DNA of 64,000 nt from Mycolicibacterium sp. YH-1 (GCF_022557175.1 NZ_CP092915.1:6820001-6884000); one strand, 5' to 3'; counted from the first letter of the stretch, positions 53,043 through 63,280 are shown. Notes: generated by a model not told the origin, from the letters alone. Numbers and translations: made by a program.

Positions 53043-53957
53043 ATGCACTCCCGCGCCGACTTGCTCGACGAGATTCGCCACCGCATCTCCGTACACGCGC
53101 GGCCGGACATGCGCACCGCCATCGACGGCCTGCTGCTGTCGAGGGTCACCACCGACGCCGTCACACCCGACTACACGCTGACCGAGCCACTGCTGGTGCT
53201 GATGGCCCAGGGCGGTAAGCGCCTGCTGCTCGGCGATCGGACGTACGAGTACCGCGCCGGCCAGTGCCTGGTGATCACCGCGACAGTTCCGGTCACCGGC
53301 CACCACATCGACACCAGCGTCCAGTCGCCGTCGCTGGGCCTGGGCCTGGTGCTGCGACCTGCGGACGTCGCCGAGCTGATCCTGCAGGGACCGGCAGGAT
53401 CGCGGGCCAGGTCGGACGACGTGTCGGCCATCAGCACCGGCGACGCCGGGGTGGACCTGCTCGACGCCATGGTGCGCATGCTGCGGCTGCTCGACAACCC
53501 CGCAGACGCCGCCGTGCTGGCACCGCTGGTGCAGCGCGAGATCCTGTGGCGGACCCTGACCGGACCGCAGGGTGCGGCGCTGCGCAACATCGGTCTGGCG
53601 GACAGCAACCTGTCGCATGTGAGCCGTGCGATCACGTGGGTGCGCGACAACTACGCGGAACCGGTGCGCATCGATGACCTGGCGCAGCTGGCCGGGCTGA
53701 GCACGTCGGCCTTCCACCGCCACTTCCGCGCGGTCACGGCCATGACGCCTCTGCAGTTTCAGAAGCGCATCCGGCTGCAGCACGCGCGTTCACTGCTGCT
53801 GGCCCAGCGCAGTGACGTCGCCACCGTCGGCCACGAGGTGGGCTATGACAGCCCGTCGCAGTTCAACCGCGAGTACCGCCGGCTGTTCGGCGCCCCACCG
53901 GGCCGGGACGCGTCGCGGTTACGCGATGACGCAGGCCCAGTTGCGCATCTGGTCTGA
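53043..53957 (+). CDS. AraC-family regulator (AraC_N type), divergent to the aldo/keto reductase
   Basis: 304 residues from ATG 53043. The N-terminal AraC_N domain (DYTLTEPLLVLMAQGGKRLLLGDRTYEYRAGQCLVIT) precedes a double helix-turn-helix with IDDLAQLAGLSTSAFHRHFRAVTAMTPLQFQKRIRL and VGYDSPSQFNREYRRLFG. The layout with a divergent reductase parallels yqhC-yqhD and points to an aldehyde-sensing activator of the 51810-52889 gene. The 153-base spacer should hold the operator; no clear dyad was seen. Confidence 0.9.
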   Translation: MHSRADLLDEIRHRISVHARPDMRTAIDGLLLSRVTTDAVTPDYTLTEPLLVLMAQGGKRLLLGDRTYEYRAGQCLVITATVPVTGHHIDTSVQSPSLGLGLVLRPADVAELILQGPAGSRARSDDVSAISTGDAGVDLLDAMVRMLRLLDNPADAAVLAPLVQREILWRTLTGPQGAALRNIGLADSNLSHVSRAITWVRDNYAEPVRIDDLAQLAGLSTSAFHRHFRAVTAMTPLQFQKRIRLQHARSLLLAQRSDVATVGHEVGYDSPSQFNREYRRLFGAPPGRDASRLRDDAGPVAHLV

Positions 53958-53993
53958 TCATGGCGAACCAGAACTGTTGAATCGTTGTGACTG

Positions 53994-56291
53994 TCAGGCG
54001 AACTGCTGCGTGCCGAGATTGGGGGTGCTGTCCGTCCCGGAACGGAAGGCTCGTAGCCGCAGGCTGTTGCTGACGACGAAGACGCTCGAGAACGCCATCG
54101 CGGCACCGGCGAGCATCGGGTTGAGTAGCCCGAGCGCGGCCAGTGGGATCGCGGCGACGTTGTAGGCGAACGCCCAGAACAGGTTGACCTTGATTGTCGA
54201 CAATGTCTTGCGTGCCAGCCGTATTGCGTCGGCGGTCGATCGAAGGTCGCCGCGCACCAGGGTCAGGTCGGCGGCTTCGATTGCAGCGTCGGTTCCGGTG
54301 CCCATCGCCAGGCCGAGATCTGCTTGCGCGAGTGCGGCGGCGTCGTTGACGCCGTCGCCGACCATTGCGACGACCTTGCCCTCGGCTTGCAGCCGGGTCA
54401 CGACGTCGACCTTTTCCCGTGGCAGGACTTCAGCGATGACCTGCTCGATCCCGACCTGCTCGGCGACCTGCTCGGCGACGGTTCGGTTGTCGCCGGTCAA
54501 CAGAACTGGGGTCAATCCCAGCGCCTTGAGTTGGCCGATGGCTTCGGCGCTGGTGTCCTTGACTGCGTCGGCGACCACCAGCACGCCGCGGGCGGCTCCG
54601 TCCCACGCAACCACAACCGCGGTCTGCCCGGCCTTCTCGGCAGCCCCCTTGGCGGCGGTCAGGTCTGCGTTCATTGTGATTGACCAGTCGTCGAGCAATG
54701 ACGCTCGTCCCACGACCACGAGGTGCCCGTCGACGATCCCCTGCACGCCCCTGCCTTCGATGTTCTTGAAGGACTCCGGGGTGGGCAGAGTGCCAACCCG
54801 CTGTGCTGCGCCTTTGGCAATCGCCTGAGCGATCGGGTGTTCGGATGCGTCCTCGACGGCTCCGGCGAGCCGCAACACCTCGTCGTCAGTGGTGTCAGCG
54901 GCGGTCGTGACACCGAGCAGGGTCATCTTGCCGGTGGTGACCGTTCCGGTCTTGTCGAGCACGATGGTGTCGATCTTGCGCGTCGATTCCAGCACCTCGG
55001 GGCCCTTGATCAGAATGCCGAGCTGGGCGCCGCGGCCAGTTCCGACCAAGAGTGCGGTCGGGGTCGCCAAGCCGAGTGCGCAGGGGCACGCGATGATCAA
55101 CACTGCGACTGCAGCGGTGAACGCGGCCGAGATTCCGAACCCGCCGCCGAGCCACACCGCAAGGGTGGCGACTGCGATACCGATCACGATCGGCACGAAG
55201 ACACCGGAGATCTTGTCCGCCAAGCGCTGGACCTCGGCCTTGCCGGATTGAGCGTCCTCGACCAGCTTGGCCATCTGCGCGAGCTGCGTGTCCGATCCGA
55301 CCCGGGTGGCACGCACTACCAGGCGTCCGCCGGCGTTCACGGTTGCGCCGACCACGGTGTCGCCTTCGGTGACTTCGACCGGCACCGATTCACCGGTCAG
55401 CATTGACGCGTCGACCGCGGAGGTGCCGTCAACGATGACGCCGTCGGTGGCGATCTTCTCGCCTGGCCGCACGATGAACTCGTCGCCGACTGCCAGGTCC
55501 TCGGTCGGGATTCGGGTCTCTACGCCATTGCGCAGTACCGCAACGTCTTTAGCGCCCAACTCCAGAAGTGCCCGCATGGCCGCACCGGCTTGACGCTTCG
55601 ATCGCTTCTCGAAGTAGCGTCCGGCAAGGACGAACGTGGTGACGCCGGCGGCGACCTCCAGATAGATGTTGGCGGACCCGTCCCCGGGGGCGATGGTGAA
55701 CTCGAACGCGTGCGTCATCCCGGGTACCCCGGCTGTGCCGAAGAACAGCGCATACAGCGACCACAGGAAGGCCGCGGAGGTGCCCACCGAGATGAGGGTG
55801 TCCATCGTCGCAGCGCCGTGCCGGAGGTTGGCGAACGCGGCCTTGTGGAACGGCCATGCGGCCCAGACGATCACCGGCGCGGCGAGCGCCAGCGACGCCC
55901 ACTGCCAGTAGGTGAACTGCAGCGCCGGAGCCATCGCAAGGACGATCACCGGTACCGACAGCACGATCGAGCCGATGAGACGGTTACGCAGGGTCGTCAG
56001 CTCCGGATCCTCGCGCTGTTCATCGGCGTCCGACACTGAGTCCTTGGCGGCCGGCACGGCGGCGCCGTAACCGGTCTTCTCAACCTCGGCGATCAGGACC
56101 GCGGTGTCGAATCCGGGCGGGGTACTGACGCGGGCCTTCTCGGTGGCGTAGTTCACCGTCGCCGAGACGCCGTCGAGCTTGTTGAGCTTCTTCTCGATCC
56201 GCATGGCGCATGACGCACAGGTCATTCCGCTGATGTCGAGCTCGATGCTCTCTGCATCCGGCGTCTGCGGCTGAGCGGGCGATGTCGTCAT
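53994..56291 (-). CDS. Copper-exporting P1B-type ATPase
   Basis: 765 residues from ATG 56291. One N-terminal heavy-metal domain has GMTCASC (C25, C28). Eight membrane segments, the metal site [10 protein letters not shown] in TM6, the phosphorylation motif [16 protein letters not shown] in the actuator domain, HP in ASEHPIAQA, and [10 protein letters not shown] are intact. C-terminal TM8 has [19 protein letters not shown] and [15 protein letters not shown] with the usual Met/Ser residues of Cu+ pumps. It ends a copper operon copZ - membrane protein - ATPase under CsoR-type boxes. Confidence 0.95.
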   Translation of the reverse strand: MTTSPAQPQTPDAESIELDISGMTCASCAMRIEKKLNKLDGVSATVNYATEKARVSTPPGFDTAVLIAEVEKTGYGAAVPAAKDSVSDADEQREDPELTTLRNRLIGSIVLSVPVIVLAMAPALQFTYWQWASLALAAPVIVWAAWPFHKAAFANLRHGAATMDTLISVGTSAAFLWSLYALFFGTAGVPGMTHAFEFTIAPGDGSANIYLEVAAGVTTFVLAGRYFEKRSKRQAGAAMRALLELGAKDVAVLRNGVETRIPTEDLAVGDEFIVRPGEKIATDGVIVDGTSAVDASMLTGESVPVEVTEGDTVVGATVNAGGRLVVRATRVGSDTQLAQMAKLVEDAQSGKAEVQRLADKISGVFVPIVIGIAVATLAVWLGGGFGISAAFTAAVAVLIIACPCALGLATPTALLVGTGRGAQLGILIKGPEVLESTRKIDTIVLDKTGTVTTGKMTLLGVTTAADTTDDEVLRLAGAVEDASEHPIAQAIAKGAAQRVGTLPTPESFKNIEGRGVQGIVDGHLVVVGRASLLDDWSITMNADLTAAKGAAEKAGQTAVVVAWDGAARGVLVVADAVKDTSAEAIGQLKALGLTPVLLTGDNRTVAEQVAEQVGIEQVIAEVLPREKVDVVTRLQAEGKVVAMVGDGVNDAAALAQADLGLAMGTGTDAAIEAADLTLVRGDLRSTADAIRLARKTLSTIKVNLFWAFAYNVAAIPLAALGLLNPMLAGAAMAFSSVFVVSNSLRLRAFRSGTDSTPNLGTQQFA

Positions 56292-56319
56292 GTGATCAGT
56301 CCTTCCATCGTGCTGCCGG

Positions 56320-57288
56320 TCAGTGACCGGCGCCGGAGTGTCCGTGCTCGGGCGAGCCGGCGGTGGCATTGCCTGCAGCCGCGGCTGGTGCCGCGGTGAC
56401 CGTGAACTCTGCGGTGCGGACCTGTCCGTCCACCTTGAAGTCCAGGTACAGCAGGTACGTGCCGTCGGTGGGTGCAGTCGCCATGAAATCGATGTCGGGG
56501 CCGGGCTTGGTGACTCCGTCGCCCGGCTCACCCATCGGGTGCACGTGCAGGTACCCGAGGTCACCGACCCGCAGCGCCACCAAGTGCCCGTACGCGGCAA
56601 GATATGGCTCTAGCGTATTCACCGGCTGCCCCGCGCGGGTGACAGTGAACGTCAGGGTCGAACTTGTGCCGACGCCGAGCGATCCGCCGAGGGTTACGGT
56701 GAGGTCGTCGACCGTGGCGACAGCGGATTCCGGCGGCAGCGGCCTCGGTACGAAGTCGCCTGCGACCGAGGTGGTCGAGGTGAGTGTCACGTTGCTGCCA
56801 AGGTCCGTGGGAACGACGTCGGCGAAGATCCGGTAGGAGCCTGCCGCATTCCACCGCCACGGAATCGACCACGAGCCGTCACCGTCGTTGGTGGGGTGCA
56901 CGTGCCGGAACTCGGCGCCGTCGCTACGGACGACAATCAGGTGCAGGTCCTTGTCGTGGGCGGTGTCGTACTCGGTGACCGCAACTCCGCCGGGGCCGGT
57001 CAACCGGAACGACAGCGTGCCGTCCTGTCCGACGGCGCCGGGTGCTGCCACGTCGCGGATCTGATACCCACTGCGTTCGATCGATAGACCGGGCATCTCG
57101 ACCGAGCGTGGTGATTCGGTGGTGTCGGCGCGGTGTTGTGCTCCGTGGTCCATCTGCGCTGCCTCTGCTTGACTTTTCCACGACGCGGACGCGTCCGTGG
57201 GGATGAATGCGCGGGCCCCGACGAAACCGACGACGAAGATCGCCACCAGGCCTACGCCGTACAACCCGAGCTTTGTCGGTGCGCGCAT
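56320..57288 (-). CDS. Membrane-anchored copper-associated protein of the copper operon
   Basis: 322 residues from ATG 57288. A single N-terminal membrane segment ([20 protein letters not shown]) is followed by a Met/His-rich linker and two beta-sandwich-like regions ([24 protein letters not shown] and [21 protein letters not shown]), both with HxH motifs, ending in a His-rich tail [10 protein letters not shown]. Proteins of this shape lie between copZ and ctp genes in mycobacteria. Periplasmic copper binding or hand-off is likely. The start is two bases before the copZ stop. Confidence 0.85.
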   Translation of the reverse strand: MRAPTKLGLYGVGLVAIFVVGFVGARAFIPTDASASWKSQAEAAQMDHGAQHRADTTESPRSVEMPGLSIERSGYQIRDVAAPGAVGQDGTLSFRLTGPGGVAVTEYDTAHDKDLHLIVVRSDGAEFRHVHPTNDGDGSWSIPWRWNAAGSYRIFADVVPTDLGSNVTLTSTTSVAGDFVPRPLPPESAVATVDDLTVTLGGSLGVGTSSTLTFTVTRAGQPVNTLEPYLAAYGHLVALRVGDLGYLHVHPMGEPGDGVTKPGPDIDFMATAPTDGTYLLYLDFKVDGQVRTAEFTVTAAPAAAAGNATAGSPEHGHSGAGH

Positions 57289-57289
57289 G

Positions 57290-57499
57290 TCAGGCACGCA
57301 CTCCGGCATACCCGGCTTCCTCGACGGCAGCCAGGACCGCAGCGTCGTCGAGTTCACCCGTGCTGGTCACCGCGAGTATGCCGGTGGCTGCCGAGACGTC
57401 GATATGTTCGACGCCTGCAATCTGGCTGACTTCCCGGGTGATCGCGCCCTCGCAATGTCCACAGGACATTCCGGTCACTTGGTACGTGGTCGTAGTCAT
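57290..57499 (-). CDS. copZ: Copper chaperone CopZ-like HMA protein
   Basis: 69 residues: one heavy-metal-associated domain with VTGMSCGHCEGAI (C13, C16), a good AAGGAG site and ATG at 57499. The C-terminal VLAAVEEAGYAGVRA completes the fold. It is the first gene of the copper operon and lies just behind two CsoR-type boxes. It should carry Cu+ in the cytosol to the ATPase or to the regulator. Confidence 0.93.
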   Translation of the reverse strand: MTTTTYQVTGMSCGHCEGAITREVSQIAGVEHIDVSAATGILAVTSTGELDDAAVLAAVEEAGYAGVRA

Positions 57500-57523
57500 C
57501 GGCTCTCCTTCACATCCACCACT

Positions 57524-57540
57524 ATACCCTGTGGGGGTAT
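57524..57540. promoter_or_regulatory. CsoR-type operator 1
   Basis: ATACCCTGTGGGGGTAT, a 7-3-7 near-palindrome of the kind bound by the copper repressor CsoR, 25 bases upstream of copZ. Confidence 0.75.
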
Positions 57541-57560
57541 GTGGCACTACGAACCACACC

Positions 57561-57577
57561 ATACCCCTACGGAGTAT
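57561..57577. promoter_or_regulatory. CsoR-type operator 2
   Basis: ATACCCCTACGGAGTAT, the same 7-3-7 design, 20 bases beyond operator 1. Two boxes in series suggest cooperative control of the copper operon. Confidence 0.7.
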
Positions 57578-57684
57578 TTCGTCAAGACTGGCGTCGGAGG
57601 TTCGGCAGCGGCCACGGCTCCGCCGAGCAGCAGCAACCGAGTCCGGCACGTAGGTCAATTGCCCCGGCGACCGCGGTCCCCCGG

Positions 57685-57711
57685 GCCCCGGTCGTGGACC
57701 ACGACCGGGGC
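57685..57711. terminator. Perfect 27-bp palindromic hairpin
   Basis: GCCCCGGTCGTGG and CCACGACCGGGGC pair perfectly over 13 bases around one A. It lies 62 bases after the MmpL stop and before the copZ promoter, so it probably separates the two operons; it could also form a cruciform. Confidence 0.7.
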
Positions 57712-57772
57712 GTCCAAGACAAGACCGGGCTGGGCATCACCAACGTCGTCAAGCAACTCCGGCCGCTGCGCC

Positions 57773-60655
57773 TCAGTGGGCCGGAACCGGGATCTCGCTG
57801 GTGTCCTCGTCGGGGGAATCGTCGGGTTTGGCGGCCCTCCGACCAATCACCGAGGTGGGGAGCACCTTGATCGGCCACCAGAACCAGCGACCCAGCAGCG
57901 CCGCAACCGTCGGGGTCATGAACGCGCGGATCACGAAGGTGTCGAACAACAGGCCCAGACAGATCGCGGATCCCACCTGACCGATGGCGATCAGGTCGTT
58001 GGTGATCATCGAGCCCATGGTTATCGCGAACACCAGGCCCGCCTGTGTGGCCACGCTCCCGGAACCGGCAACCCCGCGGATGATCGACGTTTTCATGCCG
58101 GCGTGCAGCTCTTCCTTGAACCGGGACACCAGCAGCAGGTTGTAGTCCGATCCCACAGCCAACAAGATGATGACCGTGATCGGTAGCACGAACCAGTGCA
58201 GCTGCTGGCCGAGAATGTGCTGCCAGATGAGCACCGAGAGCCCGAACGACGAACCCAGCGAGATCGCGATCGTTCCGACGATCACTATGGCCGCGACGAT
58301 GCTTCTCGTCATGGCCAGCATGATGATCAGGATGAGACTGAGCGCCGCGATCACGACGATCATCAGGTCGTACTTCGTGAACTCCTCGATGTCGTGATAC
58401 GTCGCGGCGGTACCGCCGAGATACAGTTCGGATCCCTCCAGCGGCGTGCTCTTGATGGCTTCCTTCGCCGCCGTCAGCTCCGCCGGTGTCGTGGCGAGCG
58501 CCGCAGGTCCCGCCGGATCACCCACATGCGTGATGATCATCTGCGCGGACTTGCCATCCGGTGATACCAGCAGCTTGAGGCCCTTCTGGAAGTCCGGGTT
58601 GTCGAAGGCCTCCGGCGGCAGGTAGAAGTAGTCGTCGTTCTTCGCGGCGTCGAAGGCCTGACCCATCGCGGTCGCTGTGTCGGTCATGCGACTGATCTGG
58701 TCAATCATCCCGTTGAAGCTGCTGTACATGGTGAGCATGGTGGACCGAATGTTCTTGGAGATTGCGATCATCGGCGGCAACTGGGCGACCAGCTGCGGCA
58801 TCAGCGCATCCATTTTCTCCATATTGACCAGCATCGAAGCCATGTTCTCGCTGAGCTTGTCGATCCCGTCAAGGCCGTCGAACAATGACCGCACCGAAAA
58901 GCAGATCGGGATGTTGGCGCAGTGCGGTTCCCAGTACAGGTAATTGCGCACCGGCCGCCAGAAATCGTCGAAATTAGCCATGTGGTCACGCATTTCGTCG
59001 GAAGTCGCTTGCAAATCCTTCGCATTGCCGACCATGTCGTGGGTGATGTCGGCCTGTTGCTGCATGAGGCCGTGCATGCGTTCCATGATGGCGATCATCG
59101 CACCGAGTTCGTCGGTCATCTCGAGCATGTCGCCCATACGGTCCCTCATGAACTGCAAGTTCTCGGTCATCGACACCGACTGCATGCTCACCTGGAACGG
59201 GATCGAACTGTGGTCGATCGGCGCCCCCAAGGGCCGGGTGATGCTCTGTACCTTGTTGATTCCCTCGACGCGGAGGATGTTCTTCGCGATCCTGTCCAGG
59301 ATCAGCATGTTGGCGGGGGTGCGCAGATCCTGGTCGGCCACGATCAACAGGATGTCCGGGTCCATTTTAGCCTTGGAGAAGTGCCTGTCCGACGCCTGAT
59401 AGCCCTGAATGGAAGGCATCCTGTCTGGGACGTAATACCGGTCGTTGTAGTTGACCGTGTACGACGGCAGCACCCCCAGACCGATCAGCGAGACAACCAT
59501 CGTCACGACCAGAATCGGTCCCGGCCAGCGCACGAGGGCGGTGCCGATCCGGCGCCATCGCCGGGTCGTGATCTTGCGCTTTGATTCGAGCAACCCGAAG
59601 CGGGTGCCCACTAGCAGCACCGCCGGCGTGAGCGTGAGTGCTGCGGCGACGATGACAAGCATGGCCACGGCGTTGGGAATACCCACCGCTGCGAAGTACG
59701 GCAGCCGGGTGAACGTCAGGCAGAGCGTCGCACCCGCAATCGCCAAACCCGACCCGAGCACGACATGCGAAACGCTGTGATATGTCGTGTAATACGCCGC
59801 AATACGATCCTGGCCGGCCGCTCGCGCCTCGTGGTATCGGCCGAGGAAGAAGATTGCGTAGTCGGTAGCTGCCGCGATCCCCAGCATCGTCAGCAGGTTC
59901 ACTGCGAGGTTCGACAGTTCCATGACCTGGTAATGCCCGAGGATGGCAACCACTCCGCGCGCGGCACTGAGCTCGACGAAGACTGTGATCGTGACGAGCA
60001 ACATCGTCGCGAAGGAGCGATAGATGATCAACAGGATGAGAGCGATGATCGCGAAGGTGATCAACGTCATCATCAGCTGGCTATCGTCAGCGGCGGAATT
60101 CAGGTCCATCGTGAGCGCGGCCGGACCGGTGACGTAGACCTTCAGCCCGGGCGGTGGATTGCTTCGATCGACGATATCGCGTACCGCTTCGACGGATTTC
60201 TTGGCCGGCGTAGTCCCCTGGTCACCAACCATATTCAGTAGCACGTACGCTGCCTTGCCGTCCATGCTCTGCGACCCGCCCGCGGTGACGCGGTCGCCCC
60301 AGAAGTCCTGAACGTGGTCGACATGCTCATGGTCATCCTTGAACTGAGCGACCAGGCCGCGATAGTAGTCGCGCGCCTCGTCGCCGAGTTCGGTGTCGCT
60401 TTCCAACAACACCATGACCATGCTGTCGTAACCGAACTGATCGAACTCTTCGCCCAGCTTCTTGAGCGCCTTGTAGGACGGCGCATCCTGGGACGCCAGC
60501 GAGACCAAGTTCGCTTGCCCCACCTTTTCGAGCGACGGCACAACGACGCTCACCGCCACCATCGCCACCAGCCACGCCACGATCATCAGACCGGGCACCC
60601 GGCGGATGGCCGACGCGACGCGGGACGGCTTGGCAGCGGCCATGAGTGTTCTCAT
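57773..60655 (-). CDS. MmpL-family RND transporter (MmpL4/5-like)
   Basis: 960 residues with the RND layout: TM1, a porter domain, TM2-6, a second large loop, TM7-12. The proton-relay Asp-Tyr pairs are in AAATDYAIFFLGRY (TM4) and AVGSDYNLLLVSRF (TM10). The second loop contains a long Met-rich coiled coil (MRDRMGDMLEMTDELG..MERMHGLMQQQ), as in MmpL4/5. Such pumps export siderophores or lipids with an MmpS partner, whose gene precedes with a 4-base overlap. Cargo unknown. A CsoR-type half-matching box upstream of mmpS raises a link with copper. Confidence 0.94.
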   Translation of the reverse strand: MRTLMAAAKPSRVASAIRRVPGLMIVAWLVAMVAVSVVVPSLEKVGQANLVSLASQDAPSYKALKKLGEEFDQFGYDSMVMVLLESDTELGDEARDYYRGLVAQFKDDHEHVDHVQDFWGDRVTAGGSQSMDGKAAYVLLNMVGDQGTTPAKKSVEAVRDIVDRSNPPPGLKVYVTGPAALTMDLNSAADDSQLMMTLITFAIIALILLIIYRSFATMLLVTITVFVELSAARGVVAILGHYQVMELSNLAVNLLTMLGIAAATDYAIFFLGRYHEARAAGQDRIAAYYTTYHSVSHVVLGSGLAIAGATLCLTFTRLPYFAAVGIPNAVAMLVIVAAALTLTPAVLLVGTRFGLLESKRKITTRRWRRIGTALVRWPGPILVVTMVVSLIGLGVLPSYTVNYNDRYYVPDRMPSIQGYQASDRHFSKAKMDPDILLIVADQDLRTPANMLILDRIAKNILRVEGINKVQSITRPLGAPIDHSSIPFQVSMQSVSMTENLQFMRDRMGDMLEMTDELGAMIAIMERMHGLMQQQADITHDMVGNAKDLQATSDEMRDHMANFDDFWRPVRNYLYWEPHCANIPICFSVRSLFDGLDGIDKLSENMASMLVNMEKMDALMPQLVAQLPPMIAISKNIRSTMLTMYSSFNGMIDQISRMTDTATAMGQAFDAAKNDDYFYLPPEAFDNPDFQKGLKLLVSPDGKSAQMIITHVGDPAGPAALATTPAELTAAKEAIKSTPLEGSELYLGGTAATYHDIEEFTKYDLMIVVIAALSLILIIMLAMTRSIVAAIVIVGTIAISLGSSFGLSVLIWQHILGQQLHWFVLPITVIILLAVGSDYNLLLVSRFKEELHAGMKTSIIRGVAGSGSVATQAGLVFAITMGSMITNDLIAIGQVGSAICLGLLFDTFVIRAFMTPTVAALLGRWFWWPIKVLPTSVIGRRAAKPDDSPDEDTSEIPVPAH

Positions 60656-61077
60656 GCGGACTTCACCAAGCAGAACACCTGCGCGTTATGGGCGGTCACC
60701 GATTGCTCGTCGCGGACCACGCCGTTGACGGTGATCCGGCAGCCAAGCGTGCCGCTGTCCCCCTGCGCGACCACATTGGCGAAGACCGACATCAGTTTCG
60801 TCGAGATCGTGTACGACCACGGCAATGTCGTGAAGTTCGCGTGCTGCGGCTGAGCATGCTCGTCGAGGAAGTTCGCCTGGCCCGTCGTTCCCGCGGGACC
60901 GAACACCTCATAGATTACGTCTTTGGGAATGACGGGTTCGGATCCATCCCTGATGGCGCTCGGATCATCCGTTGTCGAACCGGCCACCCCATGCAGCCGA
61001 ATCACCGCGAACACAGCGATCGCAACCACCACCACCACGACCATCGGTATCCACATCCGCTGCATGACCCTAAACAT
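60652..61077 (-). CDS. MmpS-family accessory membrane protein
   Basis: 141 residues from ATG 61077, chosen for the GAAGGGACGAG site; an ATG at 61104 is possible. One membrane segment (WIPMVVVVVVAIAVFAVI) and a periplasmic beta-sandwich with VIYEVFGPAG, QANFLDEHAQP and CRITVNGVVRDEQS, the MmpS pattern. Two cysteines may form a disulphide. Works with the overlapping MmpL. Confidence 0.92.
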   Translation of the reverse strand: MFRVMQRMWIPMVVVVVVAIAVFAVIRLHGVAGSTTDDPSAIRDGSEPVIPKDVIYEVFGPAGTTGQANFLDEHAQPQHANFTTLPWSYTISTKLMSVFANVVAQGDSGTLGCRITVNGVVRDEQSVTAHNAQVFCLVKSA

Positions 61078-61183
61078 CTCTCGTCCCTTCAAAGCGTCAG
61101 CCATACCGGCTTTAACAACTGCAGAATCGGCGCGCTGTCCGCCTGCGCCGAGCTGTCGATCATCTGCCGGGAGCGTACACCCC

Positions 61184-61200
61184 ATACCCCTATGCCGTAT
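61184..61200. promoter_or_regulatory. Imperfect CsoR-type site upstream of mmpS
   Basis: ATACCCCTATGCCGTAT keeps the 7-3-7 design with two mismatched pairs, about 107 bases upstream of the mmpS start. It may put MmpS/MmpL under copper control, or be a decayed box. Confidence 0.45.
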
Positions 61201-61249
61201 ACATGACCGCCGCGCGGGCGCACGGTAGCCGCATCCTCGATCCACTGAT

Positions 61250-61540
61250 GAACGTTGTGGCGTTGTGCCACAGAAAAACCCAGGCTGTCGCGGGCGCTGC
61301 GGAGGCGACCTCCAGCCAGAGGCACGGCGGCGCGCAACAGGTTGTGTGCGATCGCAGCGCACAACACGCAGGACGAGTTCGCGACGAAGCGGCCCGAGGA
61401 AATGTGCACCGAGGGCTCGTCGACCAGGTCGGCGAACCCTGGTTTCGTTGATGGCGTGGCGGCAGTGGGCGAGGTCGGCATCGGCGATGGGGTTGCCCGG
61501 ACGGTGATCCCATCGGTGGTGAAACCGCAATTGGTATAGA
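61250..61540 (-). pseudogene. IS1380-type transposase remnant (C-terminal part, frameshifted)
   Basis: Read over two frames, the strand gives IADADLAHCRHAIN, then GFADLVDEPSVHISSGRFVANSSCVLCAAIAHNLLRAA, then PLAGGRLRSARDS. This is the C-terminal DDE-domain pattern of IS1380-family transposases (FADL...SGRFxANxAWxxxAxIAHNLLRA). One-base indels near 61440 and 61495 break the frame, and the N-terminal two thirds and the ends are missing. The copy is therefore dead. Confidence 0.7.
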
Positions 61541-61708
61541 TGATTTCAACGAAAACGATACACCCGGCGCTCAGCGACACTCCGGAGATCACCGGGGCTG
61601 CGGTGTCGGTGCTGATCGTGGTTCGCAGCGGGACAGCCCCTTGAGAGAACCTGCGGACATGGCCGCGATCAGCGTGGCCAATTTCCCGAAGCCTCTTGCA
61701 TGACAACC

Positions 61709-61725
61709 ATACCCTGGTAGGGTAT
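61709..61725. promoter_or_regulatory. CsoR-type operator upstream of the DHA2 exporter
   Basis: ATACCCTGGTAGGGTAT is a perfect 7-3-7 palindrome, the best of the four, 113 bases before the MFS exporter start. It suggests copper-responsive expression of exporter and stress protein. Confidence 0.75.
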
Positions 61726-61837
61726 CTCGAGCGCCTTGCTACGGAGCGCAGTCGACGCGAAGCACGCACCCCTGTTCAAGCTCTCGGTGTCTGGCCAACG
61801 ATGACCAGACACCCAATACTGGTACGAGGTAACGAAA

Positions 61838-63280
61838 ATGTCAGTCGCATCACCTCCCCCCTCCCGGCGTTGGTGGGCACTCGCACTGATCGCCACAGCT
61901 CAGTTCATAGTCATCATGGACACCTCGATCATCGGTGTCGCATTGCCCCGTATGCAGGAAGATCTCGGCTTCTCGCAGGAGAATTTGTCCTGGGTGTTCA
62001 ACGCCTACGTGGTCGCTTTCGGCGGATTGCTCTTGCTCGGCGGTCGCCTGTCCGATGTCTTCGGGGCTCGCCGGATGTTCAGTGTGGGATGGGGCATCCT
62101 TCTGGTCGGGTCTGCCGTGGCCGGCCTCGCTGGCACCGTGGGCGTCGAACTTGCCGGCCGGGCCGTGCAGGGCGCCGGGGCGGCTCTCATCGCTCCGTCG
62201 GCCCTGACCCTTTTGATGATGTTCTTCGGTTCAGACCCGCGTGAGTTGACGAAGGCCCTGGCTCTTTACGGCGCCGCGGCCCCAACCGGGGGCACGGCGG
62301 GTGTGTTTCTCGGCGGCGTGATCACCGAGTACGTGTCGTGGCCATGGGTCTTCTACATCAACATTCCGGTCGCGGCGCTCGCGCTTGTCGCCGCGCCAGC
62401 GCTGATGCCTGCGGGTGGCACCAGCGCCAGGGGCGCCGTCGACGTAGCAGGCGCGCTCACAGTCACCGGGGGTCTCGGCGCGGCGGTGTACGCCATCGTC
62501 CGGGCTCCCGAGGTCGGATGGGGCTCCGTTCAGACGTGGGGCGTGCTCGCCATCTCGGTCGTCCTGCTTGGAATCTTCGTCGGAGTGCAGGCGTCCCGTC
62601 GTGAACCGTTGATGCGCCTGACCATCTTCCGTACGCCGAACCTGGGTGCGGCCAACATCGCACAGCTGCTGCTCGGCGGTGCGTGGATCCCGATGTGGTT
62701 CTTCCTCAACCTGTACCTGCAGCAGGTTCTCGGCTACAGCGCCTTCCCCTCCGGTGCCGCCCTGCTGCCGATGACCCTCCTCATCATGATCGGAATGATC
62801 GCCCTCGCGCCGCGCGCGATCAACCGCTTCGGACCCAAGACCATGATCGTGACCGGCCTGGTGATTCTCGCCATCGGCATGGGTTGGCTGTCCCTCATCC
62901 GGCCTGATGGCAACTTCTGGGCCGACGTCCTGCCCGCGTCACTCGTGGCGGCACTCGGTATGTCGCTCGCCTTCATACCCTCACTCGGAACCGCCATCTC
63001 GTCCGCCCGGCCCGAAGAGGGCGGCCTCGCGGCGGGGATCGTCAACACTAGCTACCAGGTCGGTTCCGCACTCGGCCTAGCGGCCATGACTGCCATCGCC
63101 GCTTCCTACGGCGCGGACCAGCTCGGCGACCCATCCGCGCTCACCGACGGCTTCTCGTCCGCCTTCCTCGGGGCCGGTCTGGTCGCCCTCACGGGGGCAG
63201 TGATCGCTGCACTGACCCTCCGCACGCCACAGCCCGAAGGTCCCGTTCCCGGCAGCAAATCCGCTGCAGAGCACGCCTGA
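61838..63280 (+). CDS. MFS exporter, DHA2 (EmrB/QacA) family
   Basis: 480 residues with about 14 membrane segments. MDTSIIGVALPRMQEDLGFS in TM1 and WVFNAYVVAFGGLLLLGGRLSDVFGARR are DHA2 landmarks, and the TM5 antiporter motif region is GAAAPTGGTAGVFLGGVI. Proton-driven export of drugs or small molecules is the family role. GAGGT precedes the ATG. A perfect CsoR-type box lies upstream and a universal stress protein gene follows 43 bases after the stop, so the two are probably one operon. Confidence 0.92.
   Translation: MSVASPPPSRRWWALALIATAQFIVIMDTSIIGVALPRMQEDLGFSQENLSWVFNAYVVAFGGLLLLGGRLSDVFGARRMFSVGWGILLVGSAVAGLAGTVGVELAGRAVQGAGAALIAPSALTLLMMFFGSDPRELTKALALYGAAAPTGGTAGVFLGGVITEYVSWPWVFYINIPVAALALVAAPALMPAGGTSARGAVDVAGALTVTGGLGAAVYAIVRAPEVGWGSVQTWGVLAISVVLLGIFVGVQASRREPLMRLTIFRTPNLGAANIAQLLLGGAWIPMWFFLNLYLQQVLGYSAFPSGAALLPMTLLIMIGMIALAPRAINRFGPKTMIVTGLVILAIGMGWLSLIRPDGNFWADVLPASLVAALGMSLAFIPSLGTAISSARPEEGGLAAGIVNTSYQVGSALGLAAMTAIAASYGADQLGDPSALTDGFSSAFLGAGLVALTGAVIAALTLRTPQPEGPVPGSKSAAEHA

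Noticed and set aside
61203..61451. Plus-strand frame opposite the IS1380-type remnant
   Set aside because: The minus strand carries recognisable transposase sequence; the plus reading is its shadow.
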